Position numbers and translations under genes: made by a program. Shown one piece after another: positions 50,373 through 59,432 of a stretch of DNA of 64,000 bases. The stretch is from NCBI GenBank assembly GCA_005405945.1, contig BJHW01000001.1, positions 1,922,001 through 1,986,000 of the forward strand, in the 5' to 3' direction. Under the pieces are notes generated by a model that was not told where the DNA came from, made no database searches, and saw only the letters and a list, made by a program, of their open reading frames with translations. Positions within the stretch are counted from its first letter, which is position 1; the number at the start of each line of letters is the position of its first letter. This DNA is from Streptomyces violaceusniger (GTDB taxonomy: Bacteria > Actinomycetota > Actinomycetes > Streptomycetales > Streptomycetaceae).

Positions 50373-51134
50373 CTAGCCGAGCCCGGCGCCCAGGAGGATG
50401 CCGCCGTCCACCACCAGCGTCTGGCCGGTGACCCACGCCGACTGGTCGGAGGTGAGGAACGCGGCCGCGCCCCCGATGTCCTCCGGCACGCCGAGCCGCT
50501 TCAGCGGATAGGCCGCGGCGGCCTCCTCCTCCCGTCCCTCGTACAGGGCGGTGGCGAACTTGGTCTTCACCACCGCCGGCGATATGGCGTTGACCCGCAC
50601 CCGCGGGGCGAACTCCTGGGCGAGCTGCACCGTGAGGTTGATCATGGCGGCCTTGCTGACGCCGTACGCCGCGATGAACGGCGAGGACGACATTCCGGCG
50701 AGCGAGGCGATGTTGACGATCGTGCCGCCGTTCTCCCGCTGCCAGGCCTTCCAGGTCCGCTGGGCGAAGCCCAGCGCCGAGACGACATTGGTCTCGAAGA
50801 CCTTACGGATCACATCGAGGTCGAGGTCGGCGATGGGCGAGTAGACCGGGTTGGTGCCGGCGTTGTTCACCAGATGGTCGACGCGTCCGAACGCCTCCAT
50901 CGCCCGCTCGACGGCGGCCGCCTGGTGCGCCTGGTCATGGGCCTTCCCGGCGACGTAGATCGCGCGATCGGCCCCGAGTCGCTCCACGGCCTCCTTGAGC
51001 GCGTCCTCGTTGCGCCCGGTGATGCACACCTTGTCGCCACGGGCCACCATCGCCTCGGCGATGGCGTAGCCGATCCCCCGGCTCGCCCCGGTGATGAGCG
51101 CGGCCTTGCCGCTGTCCTGTATCTGCGCGGTCAT
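50373..51134 (-). CDS. SDR family oxidoreductase (3-oxoacyl reductase-like)
   Basis: 253 aa classical SDR. TGASRGIGYAIAE binds the nucleotide; NNAG is present; catalytic Ser in NIASLAG and YGVSKAA (Tyr-x3-Lys). C-terminal VTGQTLVVDGG is the FabG-type end. It sits 18 bp downstream of another SDR, so the two are cotranscribed. Substrate unknown; FabG-like or a secondary alcohol. Confidence 0.88.
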   Translation of the reverse strand: MTAQIQDSGKAALITGASRGIGYAIAEAMVARGDKVCITGRNEDALKEAVERLGADRAIYVAGKAHDQAHQAAAVERAMEAFGRVDHLVNNAGTNPVYSPIADLDLDVIRKVFETNVVSALGFAQRTWKAWQRENGGTIVNIASLAGMSSSPFIAAYGVSKAAMINLTVQLAQEFAPRVRVNAISPAVVKTKFATALYEGREEEAAAAYPLKRLGVPEDIGGAAAFLTSDQSAWVTGQTLVVDGGILLGAGLG

Positions 51135-51152
51135 GTGGTGCCTGACTCCTGA

Positions 51153-51913
51153 TCAGTTGAGCGGGCCGCCGGCCACGTACAGGACCTGGCCGGAGACGAA
51201 ACCGGCCGCCTCGCCGGTGAAGAAGGCGATCGCGTTGGCGATGTCGGCGGGCTCCCCGACGCGCTGGACCGGGATCTGGCTCGCGGCCGCCTTCTGGAAG
51301 TCCTCGAAGCCCATGCCGACGCGCTCGGCGGTCGCGGCGGTCATGTCGGTGGCGATGAAGCCGGGCGCCACGGCGTTGGCGGTGACCCCGAACTTGCCGA
51401 GCTCGATGGCGAGGGTCTTGGTGAAGCCCTGCACGCCGGCCTTGGCCGCGGAGTAGTTGACCTGGCCCCGGTTGCCCAGCGCCGAGCTGCTGGAGAGGTT
51501 GACGATCCGGCCGAAGCCCGCGTCCACCATGTGCTTCTGGCAGGCGCGCGACATCAGGAACGCGCCGCGCAGATGCACGTTCAGCACGGTGTCCCAGTCG
51601 GACTCGCTCATCTTGAACAGCAGGTTGTCGCGGAGCACACCCGCGTTGTTGACCAGGATCGTCGGCGCGCCGAGCTCCTCGGCAACGCGCGCGACGGCGG
51701 CCTCGACCTGCTCGGCGTCCGACACATCGCAGCCCACGGCGATGGCCTTGCCGCCCGCCTCGGTGATCTTCTCCACGGTGGCCGCACAGGCCCCTCGTCG
51801 AGGTCGAGCACGGCGACGACACGGCCCCCCTCGGCCAGGCGCACGGCGGTCGCCGCGCCAATGCCGCGGGCCGCGCCGGTCACGATGGCAACGCGCTGCT
51901 CGGTGGTGGACAT
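51153..51913 (-). CDS. SDR family oxidoreductase, FabG-like, frameshifted
   Basis: About 254 aa. MSTTEQRVAIVTGAARGIGAATAVRL in one frame; VEKITEAGGKAIAVGCDVSD, NNAGVLRDNLLFKM, NLSSSSALG and YSAAKAGVQGF in the next. The shift is at about 51785-51795 (GAGGGGCC): adding one G restores LDEGACAATVEKI. ATG 51913 has GAGGGAGAA upstream. Likely a 3-oxoacyl-ACP/CoA reductase, with 50373-51134 in the same transcript. The upstream spacer contains a GAGCAACCGCTTAGT motif at the likely promoter. Confidence 0.87.
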
Positions 51914-52073
51914 GCGGGTTCTCCCTCGCATCGATGGCGGCTCACGGTCCCGGCCCCGGGAGTGAGCAACCGCTTAGTCTCTCCTGCGCACGAGACGCTA
52001 TGAGGCCCGCCACCGCCTGTCAACGACCGCCCTTATGTACTCGCTCACCTCCGCGTGCTTTGAGCCGGATGCG

Positions 52074-52469
52074 TCATCGCACCAGCAGGTCGAGCAACCG
52101 CTCGACCTCCGCCTCCGCGTCCGCCGTCAGCCCCGTGTGCACCGGCCCCGGCTGGACGACCGTGGAGCGCGGCGCCACGAGCCAGCGGAAGCGCCTCCCC
52201 GCGTCCTCCCCGGCCGCCTGACCGGCCCGCTCCCCCCCGCCGCAGACGCACTCCACCGCGCGCAGCGCGGCCCGTACCGCGGGCACGTCCGCCGAGGGGT
52301 CCAGGGCGCGCAGCCGGTCCTCGTCCAGATGGACCCGGGCCGCCACGAAGGACGTGGCGCGGCAGTAGACGACCACGCCCGCGTTGATCTGCTCGCCCCG
52401 CTCGACCCGGGGGACGACCCGCAGCACGGCGTATTCGAAGACATCCCGGCCGTTGTGGAACCCGCTCAC
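52074..52469 (-). CDS. DUF3037 protein, partner of HipA-like kinase
   Basis: 131 aa, GTG 52469, overlapping the kinase stop by GTGA. FEYAVLRVVPRVERGEQINAGVVVYC is the DUF3037 start; VAARVHLDEDRLRALDP, RFRWLVAPRSTVVQPGPVHTGL follow. No known biochemical role. The strict coupling with the HipA-like gene suggests a two-protein unit, perhaps a kinase substrate or regulator. Confidence 0.88.
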   Translation of the reverse strand: MSGFHNGRDVFEYAVLRVVPRVERGEQINAGVVVYCRATSFVAARVHLDEDRLRALDPSADVPAVRAALRAVECVCGGGERAGQAAGEDAGRRFRWLVAPRSTVVQPGPVHTGLTADAEAEVERLLDLLVR

Positions 52470-53302
52470 TGCGACGCCTTTCCGTCGACCCACACCCGCA
52501 GCCACTCCGGGGCCTTGGACGGGGCCTTGGACGGCCCCTCACCGGTGCGCTCCCCGAGCGTGATCCTCTGCTCCACCGTGGCCGCCCGCTCCAGCAGCAC
52601 CTCGACATAGGCGCGGCGCACCGCGTCCGGGCCGTCGAAGCCCGGCTCGTCGGTCAGCCATTCGTCGGGGACGTCCGCCACCACCTCGGTGAGCAGCTCC
52701 TCGGTGATCCGCGGCGCCAGGGCCCGGCCGGCCGCGGCGATGTCCGGCGCGAACGGCGCGAGGACGTGGTCGGAGGCGTCGTACGCCTTGGTGGCGGCCT
52801 TGTCCAGCCCGCGCCAGCCGTGGTGCCAGATCATCGTGGCGCCGTGGTCGATGAGCCACAACTGCCCGTGCCAGACCAGCATGTTGGGGTTGCGCCAGGA
52901 GCGGTCCACATTGCCGATGAGCGCGTCGAACCACACGACCCGCCCGGCCTCCTCCGCGCCCACCTCGAAGGCGAGCGGGTCGAAGCCGAGCGACCCGGGG
53001 AGGTAGTCCATGCCGAGGTTGAGCCCGCCACTGGCCTTGAGCAGCTCCTGCACCTCCTGGTCCGGTTCGCTCAGACCGATCACCGGGTCCAGCTGGATCC
53101 GCACCAGATCCGGCACCCGCAGCCCCAGCCGGCGGCCCAGCTGACCGCAGACGACCTCGGCGACGAGGGTCTTGCGGCCCTGCCCGGCGCCGGTGAACTT
53201 CATGACGTAGGTGCCCAGATCGTCGGCCTCGACGATGCCCGGCAGCGATCCGCCCTCACGCAAGGGCGTGACATAGCGGATCGCGGTGACTTCGGTCAAC
53301 AT
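52466..53302 (-). CDS. HipA-like kinase (HipA_2 type)
   Basis: 278 aa stand-alone kinase-like fold without the N-terminal HipA domain. Putative ATP-binding Lys35 (YVMKFTGAGQG), catalytic-loop-like Asp133 to Asn140 (NVDRSWRNPNML) and metal-binding Asp152 (LIDHGATM, the DFG equivalent) are all present, so it is probably active. The C-terminus carries a SKAPSKAPE repeat. It precedes the DUF3037 gene. Unlike hipBA toxin pairs there is no HipB repressor gene next to it. Confidence 0.85.
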   Translation of the reverse strand: MLTEVTAIRYVTPLREGGSLPGIVEADDLGTYVMKFTGAGQGRKTLVAEVVCGQLGRRLGLRVPDLVRIQLDPVIGLSEPDQEVQELLKASGGLNLGMDYLPGSLGFDPLAFEVGAEEAGRVVWFDALIGNVDRSWRNPNMLVWHGQLWLIDHGATMIWHHGWRGLDKAATKAYDASDHVLAPFAPDIAAAGRALAPRITEELLTEVVADVPDEWLTDEPGFDGPDAVRRAYVEVLLERAATVEQRITLGERTGEGPSKAPSKAPEWLRVWVDGKASQ

Positions 53303-53341
53303 TTTCTCAGGCTATCGGACTTACTGACCTTGCAATCCTGC

Positions 53342-53440
53342 TGGTGAACGGGCCGGGCCGGGCGACGTCGAGCGCCCGAAGGCGCGGCGGTAGGCGGTGG
53401 GGGCGGTGCCCAGCGCGTGCCGAGTCGAAATCCGCGCGAC
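53342..53440 (-). pseudogene. AraC-family regulator C-terminal remnant
   Basis: On the minus strand the sequence reads ALGTAPTAYRRAFGRS, the typical last residues of AraC/GlxA-type regulators (second HTH end). Nothing upstream (plus coordinates above 53440) extends it; it runs straight into MFS fragments on the other strand. Fewer than 35 codons remain, so it is a remnant. Confidence 0.65.
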
Positions 53441-53886
53441 CGCCGCGCGACCGTCGAGTATCCGACCCTGCAGTGGGTCCTGTCCGCCTACACCGCCGCC
53501 TTCGCGCTCGGCCTGATCACATCGGGCCGACTCGGCGATCTGATCGGCCGCCGCCGGCTGTTCCTGCTGATCACCCCGCTGATCGAGGGGCGCGAGCTCG
53601 GCTGGCCGTTCTACAGCTCGGCATGGGCTGGACGCCGCTGCACACCGGCCTGACGCTGATTCCCCGGGCCCTGGGCGCCGCCGTCGCCGTCCTGTTCGGC
53701 GGCGGAGCGATCGCCGAAAAGCTGGGCCGCGCGGCCCTGCACATCGGCCTCTCCATCGCCGTCGTCGGTCTGCCGGGCCTGTGGTGGTCCACCGCCCACT
53801 GGGGCACCGACCTCACCAGCCTGCACGTCCTGGCCTTGCTGCTCGTCGGGCTCCTGCCCGAACACTCCCAGCAGGCCCAGGAGTGA
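53410..53886 (+). pseudogene. Remnant of EmrB/QacA-type MFS transporter
   Basis: One frame gives EYPTLQWVLSAYTAAFALGLITSGRLGDLIGRRR (transmembrane segments 2-3 of a 14-segment drug exporter), then jumps to LIEGRELGWP, a motif normally about 150 residues later. After a frame change it continues LQLGMGWTPLHTGLTLIPRALG and AIAEKLGRAALHIG, then stops. At least two internal deletions and a shift leave about a quarter of the gene, so it cannot be functional. Confidence 0.8.
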
Positions 53887-53970
53887 AGCCCGGCCCGCCC
53901 CAGAAGCCCAAGGCGTGTGGTGTGATCGCCGTCACTGGGACGAGGGGCGCCGAGCGGACAGGGCCGTGTC

Positions 53971-54720
53971 GTGGAACTTTCCCTACGTGACCGGATACGG
54001 GCCGGTGACCCGGCGGCGTTCGCCGAGCTGTTCGGCGCGCATGCCCGAGCCGTGTACAGCCACGCCGCCCGGCTGACCGGAGACCGGGGCGCAGCGGAGG
54101 ACGTGGTGTCCCTGACCTTCCTGGAGGCATGGCGGCTGCGGGAGAAGCTGAGGCCCGATGCCGCACCCCTCGAAGGAGAGGCCGAGGGCGACGGGCTGCG
54201 GCCCTGGCTCTACGGCATCGCCGGCAACGTCCTGCGCAACACCCGCCGGGCCGCTCGCCGCCACAGCGCCGCACTCGCCCGGCTCCCGGACCGCCCGGCC
54301 GACCACGAGACCGTGCCCGACTTCGCGGATGAACTCGTCGGCCGCATGGAGACCGCCGACCGGTTCGCCGCCGCCCGCACCGCGCTCGGCCGGCTCCGCA
54401 GGTCCGAGCGGGAGGTGTTCGCGCTGTGCGTCTGGTCGGGGCTGAGTTACGCGGCGGCGGGCGAGGCCCTGGGCGTACCGGCCAGCACTGTACGGTCGCG
54501 GCTCGCCCGGGCCAGGCAGCGCCTGCGGCGCTTGGCGGAGGCGGAGTTGGCCCGGCGCGCGTCCGGCGGGCGGCCACCCGGCAGCCGGGGCGGCCCAAGT
54601 GCCCCCGGATCGGCTGGGATCCCATTTCATCAGGAAAAGCCGAGACTCGTCCCTCGCACCGGACAGGTACCGGGTGGCCGCCCGCAAGCGGCCCGGTCGA
54701 CACAGGAGAAGCACCGATGA
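53971..54720 (+). CDS. RNA polymerase ECF-type sigma factor
   Basis: 249 aa. Region 2: DPAAFAELFGAHARAVYSHAARLTG, AAEDVVSLTFLEAWR. Region 4: LRRSEREVFALCVWSGLSYAAAGEALGVPASTVRSRLARARQRL. The family usually ends near residue 190; a basic, Pro/Gly-rich tail of about 55 residues follows here. GTG 53971 is the start. The stop overlaps the start of the CU044_5270 gene (ATGA), a pairing common in Streptomyces, where the membrane protein may sense or restrain the sigma factor. Confidence 0.9.
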   Translation: MELSLRDRIRAGDPAAFAELFGAHARAVYSHAARLTGDRGAAEDVVSLTFLEAWRLREKLRPDAAPLEGEAEGDGLRPWLYGIAGNVLRNTRRAARRHSAALARLPDRPADHETVPDFADELVGRMETADRFAAARTALGRLRRSEREVFALCVWSGLSYAAAGEALGVPASTVRSRLARARQRLRRLAEAELARRASGGRPPGSRGGPSAPGSAGIPFHQEKPRLVPRTGQVPGGRPQAARSTQEKHR

Positions 54721-55708
54721 ACCCCGAAGAGCGCGAAGCACTGGCCAGGCTGCTGCCGAGCCCGGGTGAACCGATCCTGCGGAACGACCGCCATGACCTG
54801 CTGCAGGAGCATCTGATGCGAGAGTTCACCCAGGAAGCACGGGACGCACGGGACGCACGGGACGCACCGGAAGCACGGGACGCACGGGGGACCCGCGAGG
54901 CCGCCACGGCGCCCGGGGCGCGCGGGCCCGCCCCCGTCGCCGGTTCGCCCTGATCGCCGTGCCCCTCGCCACGGCCACAGCGGTCACCGCCGCGATCGTC
55001 ATCGGCACCGCCGGATCCGAGCCTCCCGCTCCCGATCGAGAGGCGGTCGGCCTTCTGAACCGCATTGCCACGGTCGCCGCCGAGAAGAAGCCCGTGCCCG
55101 TCCGCGACGACCAGTACGTCTGCGTCAGCACCCAGGGCTCCCAGGAGATCGAGGGCACCGGAGAGGACGGCGGCACCCAGACCTTCCGCCGCTCGGACTG
55201 GACCGCCGTCAACGGCAAGCGCCCCGGGCTGGCCCGGATCACCAGGCTGTCGGGTCCGCCCCTGCCGGGGCATGACGCCCGCAAGGGCACCCCGGAGGAC
55301 ATGACGCTCTCCGCCGATCCGAACGTCACCACGTACCGCGAGCTGGAGGCACTGCCCACCGACCCCGAAGCGCTGCTCAAGAAGATCTACGCCGATACGG
55401 GGGACGAGGGCTCGGTCAACCGAGGTCAGGCGCTGGAGCGGATCGGTGAGATGCTCGCCGACGCGACGCTCCTGCCCGAGGTGAACGCCGCGCTCTACCG
55501 AGCCGCGGCGAAGATCCCGGGCGTCTCGGTGGTCGAGAACGCCAAGGACTTCGCGGGCCGCCCCGGCATCGGCCTGAGCTTCGAGGACCGGGACGACCGC
55601 GACACATGGGTGTTCGACAAGAAGTCCCTCCACTACCTGGGCTCGGACGAGGTGGCCCTGCTCGGCGTCGGAGTCGTGGACGAGGTCGGTGAGACGCCGG
55701 GCGGCTGA
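54717..55708 (+). CDS. CU044_5270 family membrane protein, frameshifted
   Basis: About 329 aa. MNPEEREALARLLPSPGEP, then a 9-bp-repeat stretch (DARDARDAPEARDAR), then in the next frame a single membrane helix (FALIAVPLATATAVTAAIVI) and an extracytoplasmic domain: NRIATVAAEKKPVPVRDDQYVCVST, LPTDPEALLKKIYADTG, GVSVVENAKDFAGRPGIGLSF. This is the CU044_5270 family. The shift is near 54925-54945 in a GC-only run. Partner of the upstream sigma factor. Confidence 0.86.
54835..54890 (+). repeat. 9-bp tandem repeats in CU044_5270 gene
   Basis: Units GGGACGCAC (three perfect copies in a row, then degenerate ones) encode Asp-Ala-Arg triplets in the cytoplasmic N-terminal part, ahead of the membrane helix. 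Confidence 0.85.
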
Positions 55709-55748
55709 GGGGCGTAGCGGCTCGGCCCCGGGCGGGCCGGGCACGGGT

Positions 55749-56126
55749 TCAGGACCGGGCGGTCAGGCGGAGCGTGGTGGCGCGGGCCTGCTCGGCGACC
55801 ATGGGCTCGACGTAACCGCTGTAGCGCCCGTACTTGACCCGGTAGGCACCGTCCACGCGGTCGTTGACCGCCGCGTCGTCCACGGGGGTGAAGGTGACGT
55901 CGGCTTCTACCCCGCCGGCGCTGATGTGCCCGGCCCGGTGGGTGTGGGCGGTGTTCCACCAGGTGCCGGCCGTGCCGCGCCAGGAGCGGATATACAGGTC
56001 GTCGCCGTCGCGTACGACCCAGATGGTGGTCGGCTCGCGCAGCGTTCCGTCGCCGCGGCGGGGCGCGATGCGCAGCTCGTCGGCGTCGGCGATCCGTTCC
56101 AGCGCCTCAGGACTCCAGGTGGCCAT
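55749..56126 (-). CDS. DUF2255 family protein
   Basis: 125 aa. DELRIAPRRGDGTLREPTTIWVVRDGDDLYIRSWRG, WWNTAHTHRAGHISAGGVEADVTF, RVDGAYRVKYGRYSGYVEPMVAEQARATTLRL match DUF2255, a split-barrel family akin to flavin-dependent nitroreductases/pyridoxamine oxidases. Activity unknown. ATG 56126 has AAGGAGAG upstream. Confidence 0.88.
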   Translation of the reverse strand: MATWSPEALERIADADELRIAPRRGDGTLREPTTIWVVRDGDDLYIRSWRGTAGTWWNTAHTHRAGHISAGGVEADVTFTPVDDAAVNDRVDGAYRVKYGRYSGYVEPMVAEQARATTLRLTARS

Positions 56127-56344
56127 GGGCCGCTCTCCTTCCTGTGGGGTGTGTTAGGGCTTGAGGATCCGTTCGCCTGGGCCGGTGCCGCTCGATGGCC
56201 TCCCGTATCCGCGGCGAGGAGCGGCGGCCGGGGCTCTGCTCCGACACCACTCCCCTGAAGTTACGGGAGGCGGCGGCGGTCTGCGCGGCGGCGGGGGCGC
56301 GGCGGCGAGGGCGGCGATGGCCTTCGGGCGAGTTGGGGCCGGTG

Positions 56345-56755
56345 TCAGTCGGTGGGCGGAGCGGCGGCGTACTCGTCGTCCGTGACGGGGGTCAGCCAGT
56401 GCACGACGTCGTGGTCGGCATCGGCTTCGTTGATGGCCAGGTGGACCATCAGCCGGTTCGGCGCGGCGCCGTGCCAGTGCTCCTCGTCGGCCTCGAACAG
56501 GACGCGGTCGCCGGGGCGGATGACCTCGATGGGTCCACCGCGGCGCCGGCACAGGCCGATCCCCTCGGTGACGAAGACGGTCTGGCCCAGCGGATGGCGG
56601 TGCCAGTGGGTGCGGGCCCCGGGCATGAAATGCACCAGGGCGGCGCTGACCCGGGACGGGGCAGGGGCCGCGGCGACGGCGTCGATGTAGACCTCGCCGG
56701 TGAACCAGTCGGCGGGCCCCTTGACGGTGTTGATCGAGCTTCGGGTGATCTGCAC
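56345..56755 (-). CDS. Cupin domain protein
   Basis: 136 aa. The metal-binding cupin motifs HWHRHPLGQTVFVTEG and PGDRVLFEADEEHWHG are complete; such proteins include mandelonitrile lyase-like and carboxymuconolactone-associated cupins. GTG 56755 with GAGAAGGAAA upstream. 35 bp downstream of the alcohol dehydrogenase, in the same operon. Confidence 0.87.
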   Translation of the reverse strand: MQITRSSINTVKGPADWFTGEVYIDAVAAAPAPSRVSAALVHFMPGARTHWHRHPLGQTVFVTEGIGLCRRRGGPIEVIRPGDRVLFEADEEHWHGAAPNRLMVHLAINEADADHDVVHWLTPVTDDEYAAAPPTD

Positions 56756-56790
56756 GGTCGTTTCCTTCTCCGGTAGGTGTCGGGCTCGCG

Positions 56791-57807
56791 TCAGGGCTTG
56801 AGGAGGGCCTTGATGGCGCGGCGTTCGTCCATGGCCCGGTAGCCCTCGGCGACCTGGTCCAGGGGCAGGGTGAGGTCGAAGACCTTGCCCGGGTCGATCC
56901 GTCCGGTCAGCACGCGGTCGATCAGGTCGGGCAGGTAGCGACGCACGGGGGCGGGCCCGCCGCGCAGGCCGACGTGGGAGAAGAACAGCTCCCGGCCGTC
57001 GACGGCCACCTCGTGCGGGACGCCGACGAAGCCGACGCCGCCGCCGGGCCGGGCCGAGTGCAGGGCCTGCCGCATGGCCTGGGCGGTGCCCACGCACTCC
57101 AGGACCGAGTCCGCGCCGATCCCGTTCGTCAGCTCCTTGATCCGGGCCACGCCCTCCTCGCCGCGCTCCGTGACGATGTCGGTGGCGCCGAACTCGCGGG
57201 CGAGCTTCTGCCGGGGCTCGTGGCGGGACATGACGATGATCCGCTCCGCGCCCATCTCCTTGGCCGCGATCACCGCGCACAGGCCGACCGCGCCGTCGCC
57301 GACGACGACGGCGGTGGAGCCGGGCCTGACCTCGGCGGCCTCGGCGGCCCACCAGCCGGTGCCCATGACGTCGGAGACGGCCAGCAGGCCGGGCCAGAAC
57401 TTCTCGTCGGGCGTCCCGTCGGTGGCGACCAGGGTGCCCTGGGCGTTGGGGATGCGTACGTACTCGGCCTGGCAGGTGCTCATGAACTCGCGGTTCAGAC
57501 AGCTCGACTGGAAGCCGTTGCGGCAGTTCGCGCAGGTGTTGTCCGAGGTGGCGAACGAACCGACGACGAACTGGCCCGGTTCGAACGCGGTGACCTCGGC
57601 TCCTACCTCTTCCACGAAGCCGACGTACTCGTGCCCCATGGGATGCGCCTGCTCGGTCGGCTCCGCGCCGCGATACGGCCACAGGTCCGAGCCGCACACG
57701 CAGGTGACGGCGGTGCGGATGACCGCGTCGGTCGGCTTGAGGATCTTCGCGTCGTCCACGGTCTCGAAACGCACGTCGCCGGGGGCGTGAATCACTGCTC
57801 CACGCAT
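56791..57807 (-). CDS. Zinc-dependent alcohol dehydrogenase
   Basis: 338 aa, MDR superfamily. Catalytic zinc: CGSDLWPYRG, GHEYVGFVEEVG. Structural zinc Cys cluster: CANCRNGFQSSCL. NAD(P) motif VVVGDGAVGLCAVIAAKEMGA. ATG 57807 with AAGGAGCC upstream. It faces the XRE regulator across a TGTAC palindrome and is followed by the cupin gene. Substrate unknown. Confidence 0.92.
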   Translation of the reverse strand: MRGAVIHAPGDVRFETVDDAKILKPTDAVIRTAVTCVCGSDLWPYRGAEPTEQAHPMGHEYVGFVEEVGAEVTAFEPGQFVVGSFATSDNTCANCRNGFQSSCLNREFMSTCQAEYVRIPNAQGTLVATDGTPDEKFWPGLLAVSDVMGTGWWAAEAAEVRPGSTAVVVGDGAVGLCAVIAAKEMGAERIIVMSRHEPRQKLAREFGATDIVTERGEEGVARIKELTNGIGADSVLECVGTAQAMRQALHSARPGGGVGFVGVPHEVAVDGRELFFSHVGLRGGPAPVRRYLPDLIDRVLTGRIDPGKVFDLTLPLDQVAEGYRAMDERRAIKALLKP

Positions 57808-58005
57808 GAATGAGGCTCCTTGCCCGCTGAGGCGTCCGGTACCGGGGTGCACCGGACGCCGCTGTGTGATGGCGGTCCCGGCGCGGCGACGAAGCCGCGG
57901 CCCGGGACCGAGCGCCGTGCCTGCCCGCTCCCACGGGCCGGCCTCGAGCGCCACGTCCCCCAGGAAAACCCCGTCTCGCGCGGGCAACGAGTCACCAGTG
58001 AGGGG

Positions 58006-58020
58006 TGTACTGCTGGTACA
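58006..58020. promoter_or_regulatory. TGTAC-N5-GTACA palindrome, candidate XRE operator
   Basis: A perfect inverted repeat (58006-58010 and 58016-58020) in the 249-bp divergent region between the alcohol dehydrogenase and the XRE regulator, 36 bp before the regulator start. No other candidate palindrome of this quality was seen in the gap. Confidence 0.5.
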
Positions 58021-58056
58021 TCGCTCCGGTGGCGTGCGCGTCGTACGGTCGGAGGC

Positions 58057-58942
58057 ATGGACCACCGTGAGGAGGCCCGCGAGTTCCTGACCTCGCGGCG
58101 AGCGAAGATCACCCCGGAGCGGGTCGGCCTGCCCGCCGGGTCCCGGCGGCGCGTGCCGGGGCTGCGCAGGAGCGAGGTCGCCGCACTGGCCGACATGAGC
58201 GTCGAGTACTACGCGAAACTGGAGCGCGGCAACCTCGCCGGCGTCTCCCCGGCCGTCCTGGAAGCCGTCGCCCGCGCGCTGCAGCTGGACGACGCCGAAC
58301 GCGCCCATCTCCTGCACCTGGCCCAGGCCGCCGACGGCTCCGACGCCCTCACCCGCCCCCGGCGCCGCACCACCCGGCAGTCGACCTTGCACCGCAGCCT
58401 GCAATGGACCCTGGACGCGATCACGGCGGGGCCCGCGGTCGTGACCAACGGCCGGATGGACATCCTGGCCGCCAACCCCCTCGCCCGCGCCTTCTACACC
58501 GATCTCTTCGCCAACGCGGACAACCAGCGGAACCTGGCCCGCTTCAACTTCCTCGACCCGGCCTCCCGCCGGTTCTACCCCGACTGGGAGCTGTTCGGGG
58601 ACATGGCGGTGGCCATCCTGCGCCGCGAGGCCGGCCGTGACGCCCACGACAAGGATCTGCAGGACCTCGTCGGGGAGCTGTCCACCCGCAGCGAGGACTT
58701 CCGCACCCGCTGGGGCGCCCACGACGTGAGACGCCACGGGACCGGCACCAAGCGGTTCCGCCACCCCGCGGTCGGCGACCTCACCCTCGCCTACGAGGCC
58801 CTGGACCTGGCCGCCGAGCCCGGACTCCACATGACCATCTACACCGCCGAACCCGGCTCCCCTCGGAAGAGGGACTGCGCCTCCTCGCCTCCTGGGCCGC
58901 CACCGAAGAGGTCAGCCCGCCGGCCCGGCACCCCATGGGCTG
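58057..58942 (+). CDS. XRE-family regulator with MmyB-like domain, C-terminal frameshift
   Basis: About 294 aa. HTH: EFLTSRRAKITPERVGLP, LRRSEVAALADMSVEYYAKLERGN. The C-terminal half (ILAANPLARAFYTDLF, NLARFNFLDPASRRFYPDWE, LTLAYEALDL) is the MmyB-like ligand domain. Near 58860 the frame shifts: one frame ends in a nonsense tail at 58974, the other gives EEGLRLLASWAATEE and stops at 58942, the family norm. Likely controls the divergent dehydrogenase/cupin genes. Confidence 0.88.
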
Positions 58943-58953
58943 AAGCCGCCGCC

Positions 58954-59190
58954 TCACCTCCCGCGCCCGGGTGAGGATGCCACGATCCTCCGCCGCGGCG
59001 AGCCACCGGCGGGGTGCGGGAGCGACGGGCCCCGGGCACCCTCCGGCCCGTGGAACTCGGCCCAGTCCGGCGGGGTGTCCCCGTCCACCATGAACTCCAG
59101 CAGCAGTGGCCCCTCGGCGGCGAGCGCGTCGTCCCAGACGGCTCCCTCCTCGCCCGGCCGCTCGCAGCGGACGCCGGGCAGGCCGAGCAG
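58954..59190 (-). pseudogene. Fragment of a TPP-dependent enzyme C-terminus
   Basis: LGLPGVRCERPGEEGAVWDD and LLEFMVDGDTPP match the last 40 residues of pyruvate oxidase/acetolactate synthase-like TPP enzymes (ARxLGFxGIRVxxPxxVGxAWDxALAxxRPxVLEVVxDPxVPP). It is joined in frame to the selB fragment and runs on as a junk tail to a stop at 58954. No TPP or FAD domain remains. Confidence 0.6.
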
Positions 59191-59432
59191 CCGGGTCAGC
59201 CGGGGCGGCCGTACGTCCAGGACGGTCACCCCGCACGACGGGCGCCGCCCGCCCGGTTCCCGCAGGACCGCCCGGTCGCCCACCCGCAGCGGCAGCTCCC
59301 GGGGCAGGGTCAGCCTGGCCGTGTCCTCGCCCAGCGGGCGGACGGTCACCGGCACCGCGGCGGTGCCGATGTGGAGGGTGACCGTCCGGGGCAGGTGACG
59401 GGCCGACGCGCCGCGGACCCGGACGTCGATCG
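59190..59432 (-). pseudogene. selB: selB fragment (selenocysteine elongation factor)
   Basis: IDVRVRGASARHLPRTVTLH, GTAAVPVTVRPLGEDTARLT and LPLRVGDRAVLREPGG, GVTVLDVRPP match the third EF-Tu-like domain of actinobacterial SelB. The GTPase domain and the C-terminal winged helices are missing. It is fused out of frame to a selA fragment at about 59430 and in frame to a TPP-enzyme end at about 59190. Confidence 0.7.

Noticed and set aside
52074-53302. Classical hipBA toxin-antitoxin locus
   Set aside because: No HipB-like HTH gene adjacent and the kinase is the short HipA_2 type; only a DUF3037 partner is seen.
56127-56344. Small gene between DUF2255 and cupin genes
   Set aside because: Both strands give low-complexity Arg/Ala/Pro peptides with no ribosome site or motif.
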